Source: Bog-473 sp963742035 (GTDB lineage: Bacteria > Actinomycetota > Acidimicrobiia > Acidimicrobiales > RAAP-2). Taken from it: a DNA stretch of 64,000 nt. The stretch covers positions 496,001 through 560,000 of the forward strand of contig CAVUKH010000001.1 of assembly GCA_963742035.1 (NCBI GenBank), written 5' to 3'. The position numbers and the translations under genes are program-made. The notes beneath the pieces are model-generated. The model did no database searches, was not told the origin of the DNA, and saw only the letters and a list, made by a program, of their open reading frames with translations. Shown here one piece after another: positions 24,915 through 33,868 of the stretch (positions are counted from its first letter, which is position 1; the number at the start of each line of letters is the position of its first letter).

Positions 24915-26024
24915 GTGCGAATCCTGATGAACACTGGCTCAATCGGGGTCACGTCAGGTGTGGCGTTGCAGGCGCTCCAGATGAGCCGGGAGCTGGCCGC
25001 GCGGGGATATCCGATCGATCTCCTGTTCAACGAGGATGGCGAGCTTGCCCCACAGTGGCGCTCGTTCTGCCGTTCGATGCACCAAGTGCCGACCTTCGAG
25101 TTCTCCCGCAAACGAGCAGTGCGGGATTTCGTCGGCCTGACCCCCGCCATCCGGGCCGCAGTGCGGGCACGGCCTGACGTGATCTACGTCAATTCGCCCG
25201 AGAATCTGCCATTCGGATTGTATTCCGGACTTCTTGCACGCGCACCCGTTGTGTGTCATGTGCACCGGGATTTCCCGACCCCAATGTTCACTCGTCTTTC
25301 TGGAAGGGCCTCCCGCGTCATCGCCGTATCCGAGTATCTCCGGAGGCAATACATCGACCACGGCGTCGCGCCCTCGAAGGTGGTGGCAATCCCGAATGGA
25401 ATCACACTCGGGGATTACCCCCCTGCCACCGATTCGGAACGAGCAGCGGCCCGCCGGAAGCTTGACCTGCCTGAGGACGTATTCGTCACACTGTTTTTCG
25501 GCCGCTTGGATGAAGTGAAGGGCGTAGCGGTCCTTCTGAAGGCATGGGCGCAAATGGGGCTTCCGCCAGACAGCGCCCGCCTGTTGATCGTCGGATCGGT
25601 GATGCAGCAGCGCGATCCCGAGGCAGCGCTCCGGCAGCTGAAGTCATCCGCACCTCCCGGGTGCCATTGGCTGCCGATGCAGAGGGATGTGGTCACCCCA
25701 CTCCATGCGGCCGACGTCGTTGCGGTGCCCTCCACATTCGACGAGCCTCTCGGACGAACGGTCCTCGAAGGTCTGGCGGCGGGTCTTCCCGTCGTGGCAT
25801 CTCGGGTGGGAGGCATACCGGAGATCCTCGACGGCGAATTCACCCCGTTTCTCTTCGAACGGGGGTCGTCGTCCGAATTGGCCGATCTCCTCGCGTCGTT
25901 GGTCAACTGGCGCCAGGACCGCCCTGACCTCGGGCAACGGTGCTCAGCCCACGTGGCAGAACGGTTCGGCATCGGGCAGATGGTCGACGAGATAGAACGC
26001 GTGCTGAAGGAGGCGGTCACATAA
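24915..26024 (+). CDS. GT4-family glycosyltransferase
   Basis: A 369-residue GT-B protein. The N-domain starts MRILMNTGSIGVTSGVALQALQ and includes VVCHVHRDFP and VIAVSEYLRRQYIDHGV. The C-domain has VTLFFGRLDEVKGV, ADVVAVPSTFDEPLGRTVLEGLAAGLPVVAS (in parts), and the donor-binding GGIPEIL. It transfers a sugar from a nucleotide diphosphate sugar, probably to a glycan or lipid. The start is GTG at 24915. The gene lies between the tRNA-Ile relic and intact tRNA-Ile and has visibly lower GC than genes before 24.5 kb, which hints at acquisition. Confidence 0.88.
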   Translation: MRILMNTGSIGVTSGVALQALQMSRELAARGYPIDLLFNEDGELAPQWRSFCRSMHQVPTFEFSRKRAVRDFVGLTPAIRAAVRARPDVIYVNSPENLPFGLYSGLLARAPVVCHVHRDFPTPMFTRLSGRASRVIAVSEYLRRQYIDHGVAPSKVVAIPNGITLGDYPPATDSERAAARRKLDLPEDVFVTLFFGRLDEVKGVAVLLKAWAQMGLPPDSARLLIVGSVMQQRDPEAALRQLKSSAPPGCHWLPMQRDVVTPLHAADVVAVPSTFDEPLGRTVLEGLAAGLPVVASRVGGIPEILDGEFTPFLFERGSSSELADLLASLVNWRQDRPDLGQRCSAHVAERFGIGQMVDEIERVLKEAVT

Positions 26025-26271
26025 ATGACGCTCTCCCGGACAGCCCGCACGCTCGGACAAGCTCCGGTTCCAGCCAGCCGTGCGTGCGCCCCTGGAACGA
26101 GGGTCATCGCGATTCGAGGTGAGCATGACGTGAGCCGGGGCCCGCACGTCCTTGGCGGCCCGGAGCGACCTCGCGAGGTCCTGTATCCTAAGGTCTCCGC
26201 CGCGATGCTCCAGAGGGTTGGCCTACAGGGCAGATGCGAGTGGCCAGACCAGAAAGAGGTTTGACCAAGCG

Positions 26272-26348
26272 GGGGCTATAGCTCAGTCGGTTAGAGCGCA
26301 GCACTGATAATGCTGAGGTCGCAAGTTCGATTCTTGCTAGCCCCACCA
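26272..26348 (+). tRNA. tRNA-Ile (anticodon GAT)
   Basis: Acceptor GGGGCTA pairs with TAGCCCC, the D stem is GCTC/GAGC, the anticodon arm is CAGCA-CTGATAA-TGCTG with GAT, and the T arm is GCAAG-TTCGATT-CTTGC. The discriminator A is followed by an encoded CCA, unlike the other tRNAs in the window. Confidence 0.96.
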
Positions 26349-26561
26349 GCAATGGCACCCGAAAGTGCACGTCGCGGGCGCCTTCCGCACGCGTTGACGG
26401 TCGACCGTCTTTGGCCGTGGTGTGCCACCACAAGTGGCATGAAGGGGGCACGACGGCACCTGGACCGGATTCTGATGGATCTGCCGCTGATGGGGCTGAG
26501 AGAATCGGGTCGCGCGAGAGTTGGTCGGACTCCATTTGCGGCTGCCCAGACGGAGGTGACA

Positions 26562-27002
26562 GTGAGTCTTCAAGAGAACAAGGACCTCGTCGGCCGCTTC
26601 ACGGAGGAAGTGATGAACCACGGCAATCTCGATGCTCTCGACGACTATCTGTCCCCAGATTTTGTGAATCACGTCACAGGCCAGACGGGTATCGATGCAT
26701 ATCGTTCCGTGGTCGAGTGGGCTCGTCGATTGCAAGGGGAAGGCGGAGTCAACGTTATCGACGACCTCGTCGCCGAAGACGACCGAGTGGTCATGTTCAT
26801 CACTGTCAATGGGCGGCTCTCCAACACGATCCAGCTCTTTGGGATGGAGTTCCCCGCGAACGGGTCAACGTTCTCCAACAAACACGTTCATACGTTTCGT
26901 GTCCGAGATGGCAAGCTCACCGAGCATTGGGCGACAAGGGATGACCTGGCAATGCTGCTTCAACTTGGGGCTCGTGTGGTCGGTCCCGCGAGCGAAGCGT
27001 GA
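26562..27002 (+). CDS. SnoaL-like (NTF2-fold) ester cyclase family protein
   Basis: A 146-residue protein with the SnoaL pattern: ENKDLVGRFTEEVMNHGNLDALDDYLSPDFVNH in the N-terminal helices and first strand, DDRVVMFITVNGR, and FRVRDGKLTEHWATRDDLAML near the end. Relatives include polyketide cyclases and many uncharacterised isomerase-like proteins. The frame is open upstream into the tRNA, but GTG 26562 has a strong GGAGG 6 nt upstream, which decides the start. It is followed by small ABM-type genes on the same strand. Confidence 0.85.
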   Translation: MSLQENKDLVGRFTEEVMNHGNLDALDDYLSPDFVNHVTGQTGIDAYRSVVEWARRLQGEGGVNVIDDLVAEDDRVVMFITVNGRLSNTIQLFGMEFPANGSTFSNKHVHTFRVRDGKLTEHWATRDDLAMLLQLGARVVGPASEA

Positions 27003-27192
27003 CCGAACGGAATTGTCGGCGCCCGGGTGGGTCAAACCTTGCCTTCCTGCGTCGCCCATAGGTGCCGGAGACTGTCACGCAGTCCCGGCATACGGGGGGA
27101 CTCCGGTTCCATTCACCCGCCCCGCAGGTCTCCGAGCGCCCGAGCGACGGCGGTGACAAAATACCAAGGCGGCGATCTCTCGGAGGTGCGGA

Positions 27193-27456
27193 ATGTATGC
27201 AGTTGTAGCGACGGTTGACATCACCGACAGCGAGGTGGCCATCGATGCCCTCGCGGATCAGGTGGTCCCGATGGTGAAGCAGGCGCCCGGGTTCGTCAGC
27301 GGAACCTGGATCCAAACCGACGAGGGCCACGGCACGTCGGTGGTGGTGTTCGAAACTGAAGAACAGGCGCGCGCCGGAGCCCCCGAAGTTGGCGGCGGGT
27401 CGCCCGGCGTCATCTTCACCAGCGTGATGTTTGGCGAGGTGGTCGGAAAAGCCTAA
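27193..27456 (+). CDS. Small dimeric alpha/beta-barrel (ABM-like) protein
   Basis: An 87-residue protein with one ferredoxin-like ABM unit: an N-terminal strand MYAVVATVDI, helix ALADQVVPMVKQAPGF, strand SGTWIQTDEGHGTSVVVFETEEQA, and C-terminal strand VIFTSVMFGEVVG. Such proteins dimerise; some are heme- or quinol-linked monooxygenases, most are uncharacterised. CGGAGG precedes the ATG at a usable distance. It stands between the SnoaL and DUF3303-like genes. Confidence 0.7.
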   Translation: MYAVVATVDITDSEVAIDALADQVVPMVKQAPGFVSGTWIQTDEGHGTSVVVFETEEQARAGAPEVGGGSPGVIFTSVMFGEVVGKA

Positions 27457-27540
27457 GTGGGGCACCCAGGATCCGCACCAGCAACTCTGAGTTGAGTCGA
27501 CCTACGATCGAATGGGTCGGACGACAGAGAAGGGAAATCC

Positions 27541-27816
27541 ATGCTGGTGCTCTCGGAATACCGTGTAAAGCCGCACATCTCCAAAGCTGATTTCAAGCGC
27601 CTGATGGACGAGTTCGCCAAGCGAGCCGCCCAGGAAGAATTGATTGCGCACTACGTCAGGGCTGATGCCACGGGCGGCTTCACGATCGAGGAAGCCGACG
27701 ACATCAGGGGTGCTTACGAAGGCGCTTTGGCCTACAGCGAGTTTCTGACGTTCACAATCACTCCGATCTTGAAGATCGAAGACGCGGTTGGCCCAATCCT
27801 GACTTACCTCAGCTAG
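27541..27816 (+). CDS. DUF3303-like small protein
   Basis: A 91-residue protein with a ferredoxin-like dimeric-barrel pattern: MLVLSEYRVKPHISKADF, then a helix, AHYVRADATGGFTIEEADD, and FLTFTITPILKIEDAV at the end, which resembles DUF3303. Function unknown. The ATG at 27541 has GAGAAGGG upstream. It is probably co-transcribed with the gene 84 nt upstream. Confidence 0.65.
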   Translation: MLVLSEYRVKPHISKADFKRLMDEFAKRAAQEELIAHYVRADATGGFTIEEADDIRGAYEGALAYSEFLTFTITPILKIEDAVGPILTYLS

Positions 27817-28004
27817 TCTCATCGCGATTCTGGGGCGGGTTGTCCCCAACGCACATAAGTACCAGAGGGTGCGCCCGATCTCGGCGATAGGACTCACCCT
27901 CAGTGGGCATGACCGACACCCGATTCAGCCACTGCCTTTCCATCGAGTTCCTCCATCTCCCAAAGCCCTCGGTCGCCCTACTGGTATCCGTGTACGCGGC
28001 CGTC

Positions 28005-28724
28005 ATGCCGACGGTCGGCAATGATCGAAAGGTGATTGTTAACACCCGCCAGGCCGGCCCAGACGACCTCAGGCCAGGCAGTGAAGTACTCGGTGAGGCA
28101 TTCGCCGACTATCCCTGGACGAGGTGGACGGTTGACCCTGACGATCACCAGGCGCGAATCACCCAACTGCAGCTTCTCGCTCTCGAGAACGTAGGCATGC
28201 CTTTCGGCGAGGTCTGGCTGAGCAGCGTTGACGGCACGATCCAGTCAGTCGCGGTGTGGATGGACAGCGCCGTTCCGGTTCCCCCGTCGGTCCATGACCT
28301 CTTGGATGCCGCTGTTGCGGAGCTGGAGGGGACCCGCCACGATGCGTCGATCGCAGCAGCACGAGAGATCGAAGATTGGCGGCCGACGCAGCGCCACTTC
28401 ACCCTGACCGTCGTCGGCACCGCGCCGACGAGGCGACGAGAAGGCCTGGGTGGTCGGACGCTGGCACCGGGCTTGGCGGCTGCAGACCGAGGGGGTGCCG
28501 GGTCCTTTCTCGAGACGTCGTCGGCGTCGAATCTCGCTTTCTATTCGACCTTTGGCTTCGAGGTCATCGGCCACAGGCGTCTTCGGGGCGGGGGGCCTGA
28601 TGTCTGGGCGATGTTCCGCAGGCCTATGCCCGACAGCGGCAGGTCTCCTGCGGCAGAGTCGGCATACGTGGACAGGCGATCACTGCACAAGGTCGAAGAC
28701 CTCGAGGGGCGCCGGCTGTGTTGA
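28005..28724 (+). CDS. GNAT-family N-acetyltransferase
   Basis: About 239 residues with a GNAT domain: NTRQAGPDDLRPGSEVLGEAFADYPWTRW (in parts), HFTLTVVGTAPTRRREGLGGRTL (strand 4 plus the acetyl-CoA pyrophosphate loop RRREGLGG), FLETSSASNLAFYSTFGFEV, typical of the C-terminal half. It acetylates an unknown amine. The frame opens at 27903, but conservation begins after 28005; ATG 28005 or GTG 28032 are the likely starts. The C-terminal 25 residues look unconserved. Confidence 0.78.
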   Translation: MPTVGNDRKVIVNTRQAGPDDLRPGSEVLGEAFADYPWTRWTVDPDDHQARITQLQLLALENVGMPFGEVWLSSVDGTIQSVAVWMDSAVPVPPSVHDLLDAAVAELEGTRHDASIAAAREIEDWRPTQRHFTLTVVGTAPTRRREGLGGRTLAPGLAAADRGGAGSFLETSSASNLAFYSTFGFEVIGHRRLRGGGPDVWAMFRRPMPDSGRSPAAESAYVDRRSLHKVEDLEGRRLC

Positions 28725-28907
28725 CCCCTGCACCATCTCGAACACGCCGACCTCCTTGAACGCCGGAAACAGTCGATCGTCCCGGAACGCCACAGCCGCC
28801 TCCATCGACTCGCACACATTCACAATCCGAACCTCGCCCGTCGACAACTCGGCAGCGGCGTGGAGAAAGAGGCCCGCCGGCCGGTTGCTCATGTCGACGG
28901 CCTTCAC
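28680..28907 (-). pseudogene. N-terminally truncated ABM-like small protein
   Basis: The 75 residues include SNRPAGLFLHAAAELSTGEVRIVNVCESMEAA (in parts), the latter half of a roughly 95-residue ABM-like family seen whole at 46548 in this window (VFDIWESQADFDAF). The frame stays open a further 80 nt upstream and encodes RAQYEQVVKAVD, which matches the family. It has no start codon there and hits TAG, so the 5' end has been lost. GTG 28907 may still give a short product. It overlaps the GNAT gene 3' end by 45 nt. Confidence 0.5.
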
Positions 28908-28985
28908 GACCTGCTCGTACTGCGCCCGATCGGCGCGCTCGTGGTCGTCGTGCCGGCCGGCTGCGGCGCCTCCGTCCGAGAGTAG

Positions 28986-29738
28986 CTATGCGCTCCGTAG
29001 CCCGGAGCGAAGAGTCGCACCGACCTGGTCGGCAAGGGCAACGGCCACGACGCGTGGTTGAAGTGGCACTTCCAAACCCGGAGTCGGTGTGAGGACGAAG
29101 CGCCCCAGGACGTGACCTCGGTGCTGAACGAGGAGCGCTATCTCCGGTCCGGGCAGGCCCATCCGGTCAACGCCCCAAATCCTGCCGCCGAGCAGCACCT
29201 GGCCATCGTGTTCGAGGCGCATCATCGGGCGAGCACTCGGGTCCGGGACCGTCTCATAGCGGCAGGCTCGCAGATGGAGCAGCGGGACCAGCGCGCTTCG
29301 CACACGCTCACACACCTCGGCGGCAGATGCGCCCGATGCGACGAGCTCGGAGGTGTCGTAGATCAGGCCGACGTAGTCCGCCTCCTCGGTCGCGCTCGCA
29401 TGGTGATGTCGGTTCCGAGCGGCGAGCTCGGTGACGATGATCCCCACCACGAACAGGCACACTGCCGTCTCGATGTCAGGACGGTGCGTGATGGCAAGCC
29501 TCCCGTAGGGCTGGGTGAGGAAGACGTCGAACCACAAGGTGGCGCCGACCGTCGCCACGAACCCGCTGAAGCGGTTGCCGAGGGCCGCCACCGCCACGAT
29601 GACGGCAACGAGGATCAGGGCGGACGCCGTGTTCGCGAAGTCGGCTCGGAACGGGACCAGGACGGCCGCCACCCCGAGCGGAAGGATGACGGCGGCTGCG
29701 AAGGCTATCTGGTCTCGATACGGACGGAATCGGCCCAT
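28986..29738 (-). CDS. DUF4118 membrane sensor-like protein
   Basis: A 250-residue protein with the DUF4118 four-helix membrane domain of KdpD-type kinases: YRDQIAFAAAVILPLGVAAVLVPFR, LILVAVIVAVAALGNRFSGFVATVGATLWFDVFLTQPY (in parts) and a last helix ending in ARNRHH. A GAF-like soluble part follows (ELVASGASAAEVCERVRSAL, ACRYETVPD). No histidine kinase domain is attached, and none is next door. The ATG at 29738 was chosen over 29828 because the membrane domain begins there. The role is unknown; it may be a remnant or partner of a split sensor. Confidence 0.75.
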   Translation of the reverse strand: MGRFRPYRDQIAFAAAVILPLGVAAVLVPFRADFANTASALILVAVIVAVAALGNRFSGFVATVGATLWFDVFLTQPYGRLAITHRPDIETAVCLFVVGIIVTELAARNRHHHASATEEADYVGLIYDTSELVASGASAAEVCERVRSALVPLLHLRACRYETVPDPSARPMMRLEHDGQVLLGGRIWGVDRMGLPGPEIALLVQHRGHVLGRFVLTPTPGLEVPLQPRVVAVALADQVGATLRSGLRSA

Positions 29739-29888
29739 AGTGGCCTCGTTTTCATAAGGTCCACTCAGTTTCCCACGGTGACCGTGCTGCGGAAAGGGGG
29801 TCGGTCCAGGCTTTCCGTGGCGCTCCACTGAGCGCCGCGGTGATGGCCGCGGAGTGCCGGGGGCGACTTCGCCTGTGGTGAGGGCCGC

Positions 29889-30197
29889 ATGCGTCGTATG
29901 TTTCCCTACATGCAGTTCAGCAGGGATCTCCGGGCTGACGTCGCCGGCGGGGACATCACCCTGACCTTCCGGCTCTGGCGTCGCCCCCAGGTGAGGGTCG
30001 GCGGGCGTTATCGCGTCGGGCCCGCCGCCATAGAGGTCGACACCGTGGATCTCGTGCCATTCACCTCAATCTCCGACGCCGACGTCCGGCGTGCGGGGGA
30101 ACACGATCGCGAGGCGTTGCGCGTGCGTGCCGCCCACGCCGGTCCCATCGCCGACGACACACTGCTCTACCGGATTGCGTTCCACGTGGTCGGGTAG
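29889..30197 (+). CDS. ASCH/PUA-like small protein
   Basis: A 102-residue protein whose pattern DVAGGDITLTFRLWRRPQVRVGGRY, VDTVDLVPF and DADVRRAGEHDREAL resembles ASCH domains, a PUA-like beta-barrel proposed to bind RNA or modified nucleosides. The ATG at 29889 is used; ATG 29901 is an alternative. The aldo/keto reductase gene follows 59 nt downstream. Function unproven. Confidence 0.6.
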   Translation: MRRMFPYMQFSRDLRADVAGGDITLTFRLWRRPQVRVGGRYRVGPAAIEVDTVDLVPFTSISDADVRRAGEHDREALRVRAAHAGPIADDTLLYRIAFHVVG

Positions 30198-30256
30198 TAA
30201 ACGGGCAGAGCGGCGGTGACCCACGCGGAACACCCGCACCACTTCAGGAGGCCCAT

Positions 30257-31117
30257 ATGCAGCAACGCCCCATCGGGAACAGGATCGTCAGCGCCATCGG
30301 ACTGGGCGAAATGCCGCTCTCCATTGAGGGACGACCGGACCGCCGTCAGGCGATCGCCACCATTCACGCGTCGCTCGATGCCGGCGTCACCATCATCGAC
30401 ACCGCGGACGCCTACTCCCTCGGCGTCACGGAGCACGGCCACGGCGAGAGGCTGGTGGCCGAGGCCTTGGCGGCCTACGGCGGCTCCACCGACGACGTGC
30501 TCGTCGCCACCAAGGGCGGGCATCGCCGACCGGGTGACGGCAGTTGGACGGTGCACGGGGATCCGGCGTATGTGAAGGAGGCCTGCGAAGCGTCCCTCAA
30601 GGCTCTCGGCGTCGACGCCATCGGGCTGTACCAGTACCACCGTCCGGATCCGTCCGTCCCGTGGGCCGAGTCGGTGGGCGCCCTGGCCGACCTGCTGGAC
30701 GAGGGCAAGATCCTGATGGCGGGAGTCTCCAACGCGACCGTGGCCCAGATTGACGAGGCACAGAAGGTGCTGGGCGGCCGGCTGGTCAGCGTGCAGAACG
30801 AGTTCTCCCCGCGCTTTCGCTCCTCAGAGAACGAGCTGGCGCACTGCGAGAAGCTCGGCATCGTCTTCATCCCATGGAGCCCGATGGGCGGCATCGGTCG
30901 GTCCGACCGGATTGAGGAGAACTTTCCGGCCTTCGCCGAGGTCGCAGCCGAAGTCGACGCCAGCCCGCAGCAGGTGACGCTGGCCTGGATGCTGGCCAAG
31001 GGCTCGCGGGTGATCCCGATTCCGGGCAGCAGCCGGCCCGAGACGGCCCGCGCGTCGGCCGCGGCCGCTGACATCTCGCTGACCCCGGACCAGGTCGCGC
31101 GCCTCGACGCCTCCTGA
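30257..31117 (+). CDS. Aldo/keto reductase
   Basis: A 286-residue TIM-barrel NADPH-dependent reductase. Visible motifs are IGLGEMPLSI, the catalytic Asp and Tyr in TIIDTADAYSLG, Lys in VLVATKGG, YQYHRPDP, and the C-terminal cofactor-binding VIPIPGSSRPETA. It reduces aldehydes or ketones, or oxidises the alcohols; substrate unknown. AGGAGG lies 6 nt before the ATG. It precedes the pirin gene by 104 nt. Confidence 0.9.
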   Translation: MQQRPIGNRIVSAIGLGEMPLSIEGRPDRRQAIATIHASLDAGVTIIDTADAYSLGVTEHGHGERLVAEALAAYGGSTDDVLVATKGGHRRPGDGSWTVHGDPAYVKEACEASLKALGVDAIGLYQYHRPDPSVPWAESVGALADLLDEGKILMAGVSNATVAQIDEAQKVLGGRLVSVQNEFSPRFRSSENELAHCEKLGIVFIPWSPMGGIGRSDRIEENFPAFAEVAAEVDASPQQVTLAWMLAKGSRVIPIPGSSRPETARASAAAADISLTPDQVARLDAS

Positions 31118-31221
31118 CGAGACGCAGAGGCAGCCCGGCGGAACAGAAGGCCGGCGTCGCGTGTTCAACCTCTGTGCGCGCAGCCCCATTGCGCGCGACA
31201 GAATCAGAGAGTGAGGCTCGC

Positions 31222-32184
31222 ATGCCCGCAGTGACCGTCCCCGACACGCTGGTTCTGCCGCGCGTTGCGGTCCCGACGCCGGGTGAGCTCCGCCCGGTCA
31301 AGACGGTGACCGATGCTCCCCCCGGGTACGAGGGGGAGGGGTTCCCGGTACACCGGGCTTTTGCCGGCGTCCCGCTCACCGACCTCGACCCCTTCATCCA
31401 CATGGACCAGATGGGCGAGGTCCAGTACGCCCCAGGTGAGCCGAAGGGAACAGCCTGGCATCCGCACCGCGGCTTCGAGACGGCCACGTACATGATCGAC
31501 GGCACCTTCCAACACCAGGACTCCATCGGTGGGGGCGGGCTCATCACGAACGGCTCCACGCAGTGGATGACCGCTGGCTCGGGCATTTTGCACATCGAGC
31601 GCCCCCCTGAGCAGCTCATAGCGAGTGGGGGCCTCTTCCATGGCGTTCAACTCTGGGTGAACCTGCCGGCGGCCGACAAATGGATCGACCCGCGCTATCA
31701 GGGGATCGAGGCGGACGACGTGCTCCTGCTCACCTCTTCCGACGGCGGAACCTTGGTCCGGGTCATCGCGGGCGACGTGGCCGGCCACGAGGGACCGGGG
31801 TCGACCCACACGCCGATCTCGCTGGTGCACGCCACCGTGGAGCCCGGTGCAGAGCTCGTCCTCCCCTGGTCGCGGGCCTTCAACGCGCTGGCCTACGCCC
31901 TCTCCGGCCGGGGCAGCGTCGGTGCCGAGGCGAGGCCGTTCCACGACGGTCAACTGGCCGTCTTCGGAACCGGCGACACGCTCGTGCTCCGGGCGGACGC
32001 CGCCCAGGACTCGCGGCACGCCGCGCTGGACGTGCTCATTCTCGGGGGCCGACCCATCGGCGAGCCGGTCTATGCCCACGGGCCGTTCGTGATGAACACG
32101 CGGGCCGAGATCCTCCAGGCCTTCGAAGACTTCGAAGCCGGAAAGCTCGGAACCGTGCCCGCCGACCACATCAGCAACGCGTGA
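31222..32184 (+). CDS. Pirin family protein
   Basis: A 320-residue bicupin. The N-terminal cupin holds the metal-site histidines in WHPHRGFETATYMIDG and the Glu in the following strand (LHIERPPEQ); the family lid LWVNLP follows. The C-terminal cupin contains AYALSGRGSVG and YAHGPFVMNTRAEILQAFEDFEAG (in parts), typical of pirins. Pirins are iron-binding; some have quercetinase activity. ATG 31222 was chosen as the conserved start. Its stop overlaps the next SDR gene by GTGA. Confidence 0.9.
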   Translation: MPAVTVPDTLVLPRVAVPTPGELRPVKTVTDAPPGYEGEGFPVHRAFAGVPLTDLDPFIHMDQMGEVQYAPGEPKGTAWHPHRGFETATYMIDGTFQHQDSIGGGGLITNGSTQWMTAGSGILHIERPPEQLIASGGLFHGVQLWVNLPAADKWIDPRYQGIEADDVLLLTSSDGGTLVRVIAGDVAGHEGPGSTHTPISLVHATVEPGAELVLPWSRAFNALAYALSGRGSVGAEARPFHDGQLAVFGTGDTLVLRADAAQDSRHAALDVLILGGRPIGEPVYAHGPFVMNTRAEILQAFEDFEAGKLGTVPADHISNA

Positions 32185-33152
32185 GCGGCATTCCGGGGAG
32201 CGAGGTCACCAACGGCGCCGCCTGGAGCGCCGCGGACATCGGCGACCTGACCGGCTGTGTGGCGCTCGTCACCGGAGCCAACAGCGGTATCGGCTACGAG
32301 ACCGCTGGCGCGCTGGCCGAACACGGGGCACACGTGATCATGGCCTGCCGCGACGACGAGAAGGCGCGCCGGGCGCGCGACAAATTGGAGAGCGAACTCG
32401 AGCGCTCGTCGCTCGAGCTGCTCCACCTCGATCTGGCCGATCTGGTGTCGGTCCGACGGGCCGCCGACGGGGTGCGCACCACCCACGCCCGGCTGGACAT
32501 CCTCGTCAACAACGCCGGAGTGATGGGGACCCCCTACCGCCAGACGGCCGACGGCTTCGAACTGCAGATGGCGACGAACCACCTGGGCCACTTCGCGCTG
32601 ACCGGTCTCCTTCTGGACCGCATCGTGACGACGGCGCGTTCCCGCATCGTCACGGTGAGCTCGCACATGCACCGGATGGGACACCTGCGACCCGACGACG
32701 TCGCCGGTGCGGCGTTCCACAGCACCTGGGTCGCCTATGGCACGTCCAAGCTCGCCAATCTGCTCTTCACGGCCGAGCTCGATCGCCGCCTGCGGGCGGC
32801 CGGGCTCCCGACGCTCGCCGTCGCGGCGCATCCGGGCTGGACGCGCAGCAATCTGGCGGCGAGCGGTGCGGCCCTCGGGAACAGCCGCATCCGTCGCAAG
32901 CTCGGACGGGCGGCCGGGACCCTGCTGGGCCAGTCGGCCGCTGGCGGCGCCCTCCCGATTCTGTGCGCGGCCACCTCGTCGTCGGTGGGTCCGGGCCAGT
33001 ACATCGGCCCGGCACATCTCTTCGGCCTCTACGGCCCGCCCCGGGTGGTACGCCCCTCGCGCCGCGCCCGCGATCTGCAGCTGGCGGCGGCGCTGTGGGG
33101 GGCTTCCGAGGAACTCACGCTCGTCCACTTCCCTGTGGACGCCCCGGTCTGA
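32181..33152 (+). CDS. SDR, retinol-dehydrogenase/protochlorophyllide-reductase-like
   Basis: A 323-residue SDR with VALVTGANSGIGYETA, DILVNNAGVMG, NHLGHFALT, RIVTVSSHMH and catalytic YGTSKLANLL, followed by AAHPGWTRSNL. This is the pattern of the large group annotated as oxidoreductases related to retinol dehydrogenases. GTG at 32181 overlaps the pirin stop, so the pair is translationally coupled. The 3' end overlaps the convergent ComF gene by 38 nt. Confidence 0.88.
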   Translation: MSGIPGSEVTNGAAWSAADIGDLTGCVALVTGANSGIGYETAGALAEHGAHVIMACRDDEKARRARDKLESELERSSLELLHLDLADLVSVRRAADGVRTTHARLDILVNNAGVMGTPYRQTADGFELQMATNHLGHFALTGLLLDRIVTTARSRIVTVSSHMHRMGHLRPDDVAGAAFHSTWVAYGTSKLANLLFTAELDRRLRAAGLPTLAVAAHPGWTRSNLAASGAALGNSRIRRKLGRAAGTLLGQSAAGGALPILCAATSSSVGPGQYIGPAHLFGLYGPPRVVRPSRRARDLQLAAALWGASEELTLVHFPVDAPV

Positions 33153-33858
33153 GCTCGCCGCCGGCCGGGCGGCCGAACCGCTCCAGGAAGGCAGCGTGCA
33201 GCGCGATCCGGTCGGGCCGCAGCACCCGACCGAGGGGGGTGATCACCGTCGCGCCGGCCACGCGTCGCAGCGCGGCGGCGGCGCTCTGCGACCGCGCCCC
33301 GCTGACGTAGGTGTCGTCCAGAAGGAGCACCCGGGCACCGACGACGCCGTCCCGGTCCGGTGCCGCCAGATGAAAGGCCGCCGGATGCGGTTGCATATGC
33401 GCGACGGGCGGTGACCCGTCCGCCGCAGCGGTGCGCCGCAGCAGGCCGGGGGCCCAGCGCGCGGCCGGAAGGGCGCCGGCGACCTCGGAGGCCAGCCCCT
33501 CGACCAGGCCAAGAGGGCCGAAGCCGGGCCGGCGGCTCGACGGCACCACCGTCACCAGGTCGATCCCGCCGCCCAGCAGTGCCTCGAGCTGTGCACCGTG
33601 CTCGAGCAGGAACGCGCGCACGAGGGCACGGACCATGGGGGCGAAGCGCACCCTGGCCTCGGCCACCGGCGACTCCTTGTAGCCGAGCAGCACCGTGTAC
33701 AACGGGCTGGGCAGCGGGCAGAGGCGCACCGGGAGCACCGGTGCCAGCGGCAGGCCGCCCAGCCGACGGGCCACCACCCGGCAGGCGAAGCAGTCGCCCC
33801 GGCCTGCCGCGACGGGGCCACGGCAGATGCGGCACACCCCGGGGCCGGGAACCGGCAC
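33115..33858 (-). CDS. ComF-like phosphoribosyltransferase
   Basis: A 247-residue protein with an N-terminal CRICRGP...CFAC zinc ribbon, LGYKESPVAEARVRFAPMV in the middle, and a phosphoribosyltransferase PRPP loop VLLLDDTYVSGARSQSA. ComF proteins are linked to DNA uptake in competent bacteria, but the actinobacterial role is unclear. The Zn ribbon and PRTase together support the call. The start is GTG 33858. It is followed closely upstream by the thioesterase gene (10 nt), so the two are probably one unit. Confidence 0.82.
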   Translation of the reverse strand: MPVPGPGVCRICRGPVAAGRGDCFACRVVARRLGGLPLAPVLPVRLCPLPSPLYTVLLGYKESPVAEARVRFAPMVRALVRAFLLEHGAQLEALLGGGIDLVTVVPSSRRPGFGPLGLVEGLASEVAGALPAARWAPGLLRRTAAADGSPPVAHMQPHPAAFHLAAPDRDGVVGARVLLLDDTYVSGARSQSAAAALRRVAGATVITPLGRVLRPDRIALHAAFLERFGRPAGGELRPGRPQGSGRA

Positions 33859-33868
33859 GCGAAAGGGG

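Noticed and set aside
24593..25150. A 185-residue minus-strand frame spanning the tRNA-Ile relic and GT gene start
   Set aside because: It overlaps the tRNA-like sequence and the GT4 gene and has no family signal.
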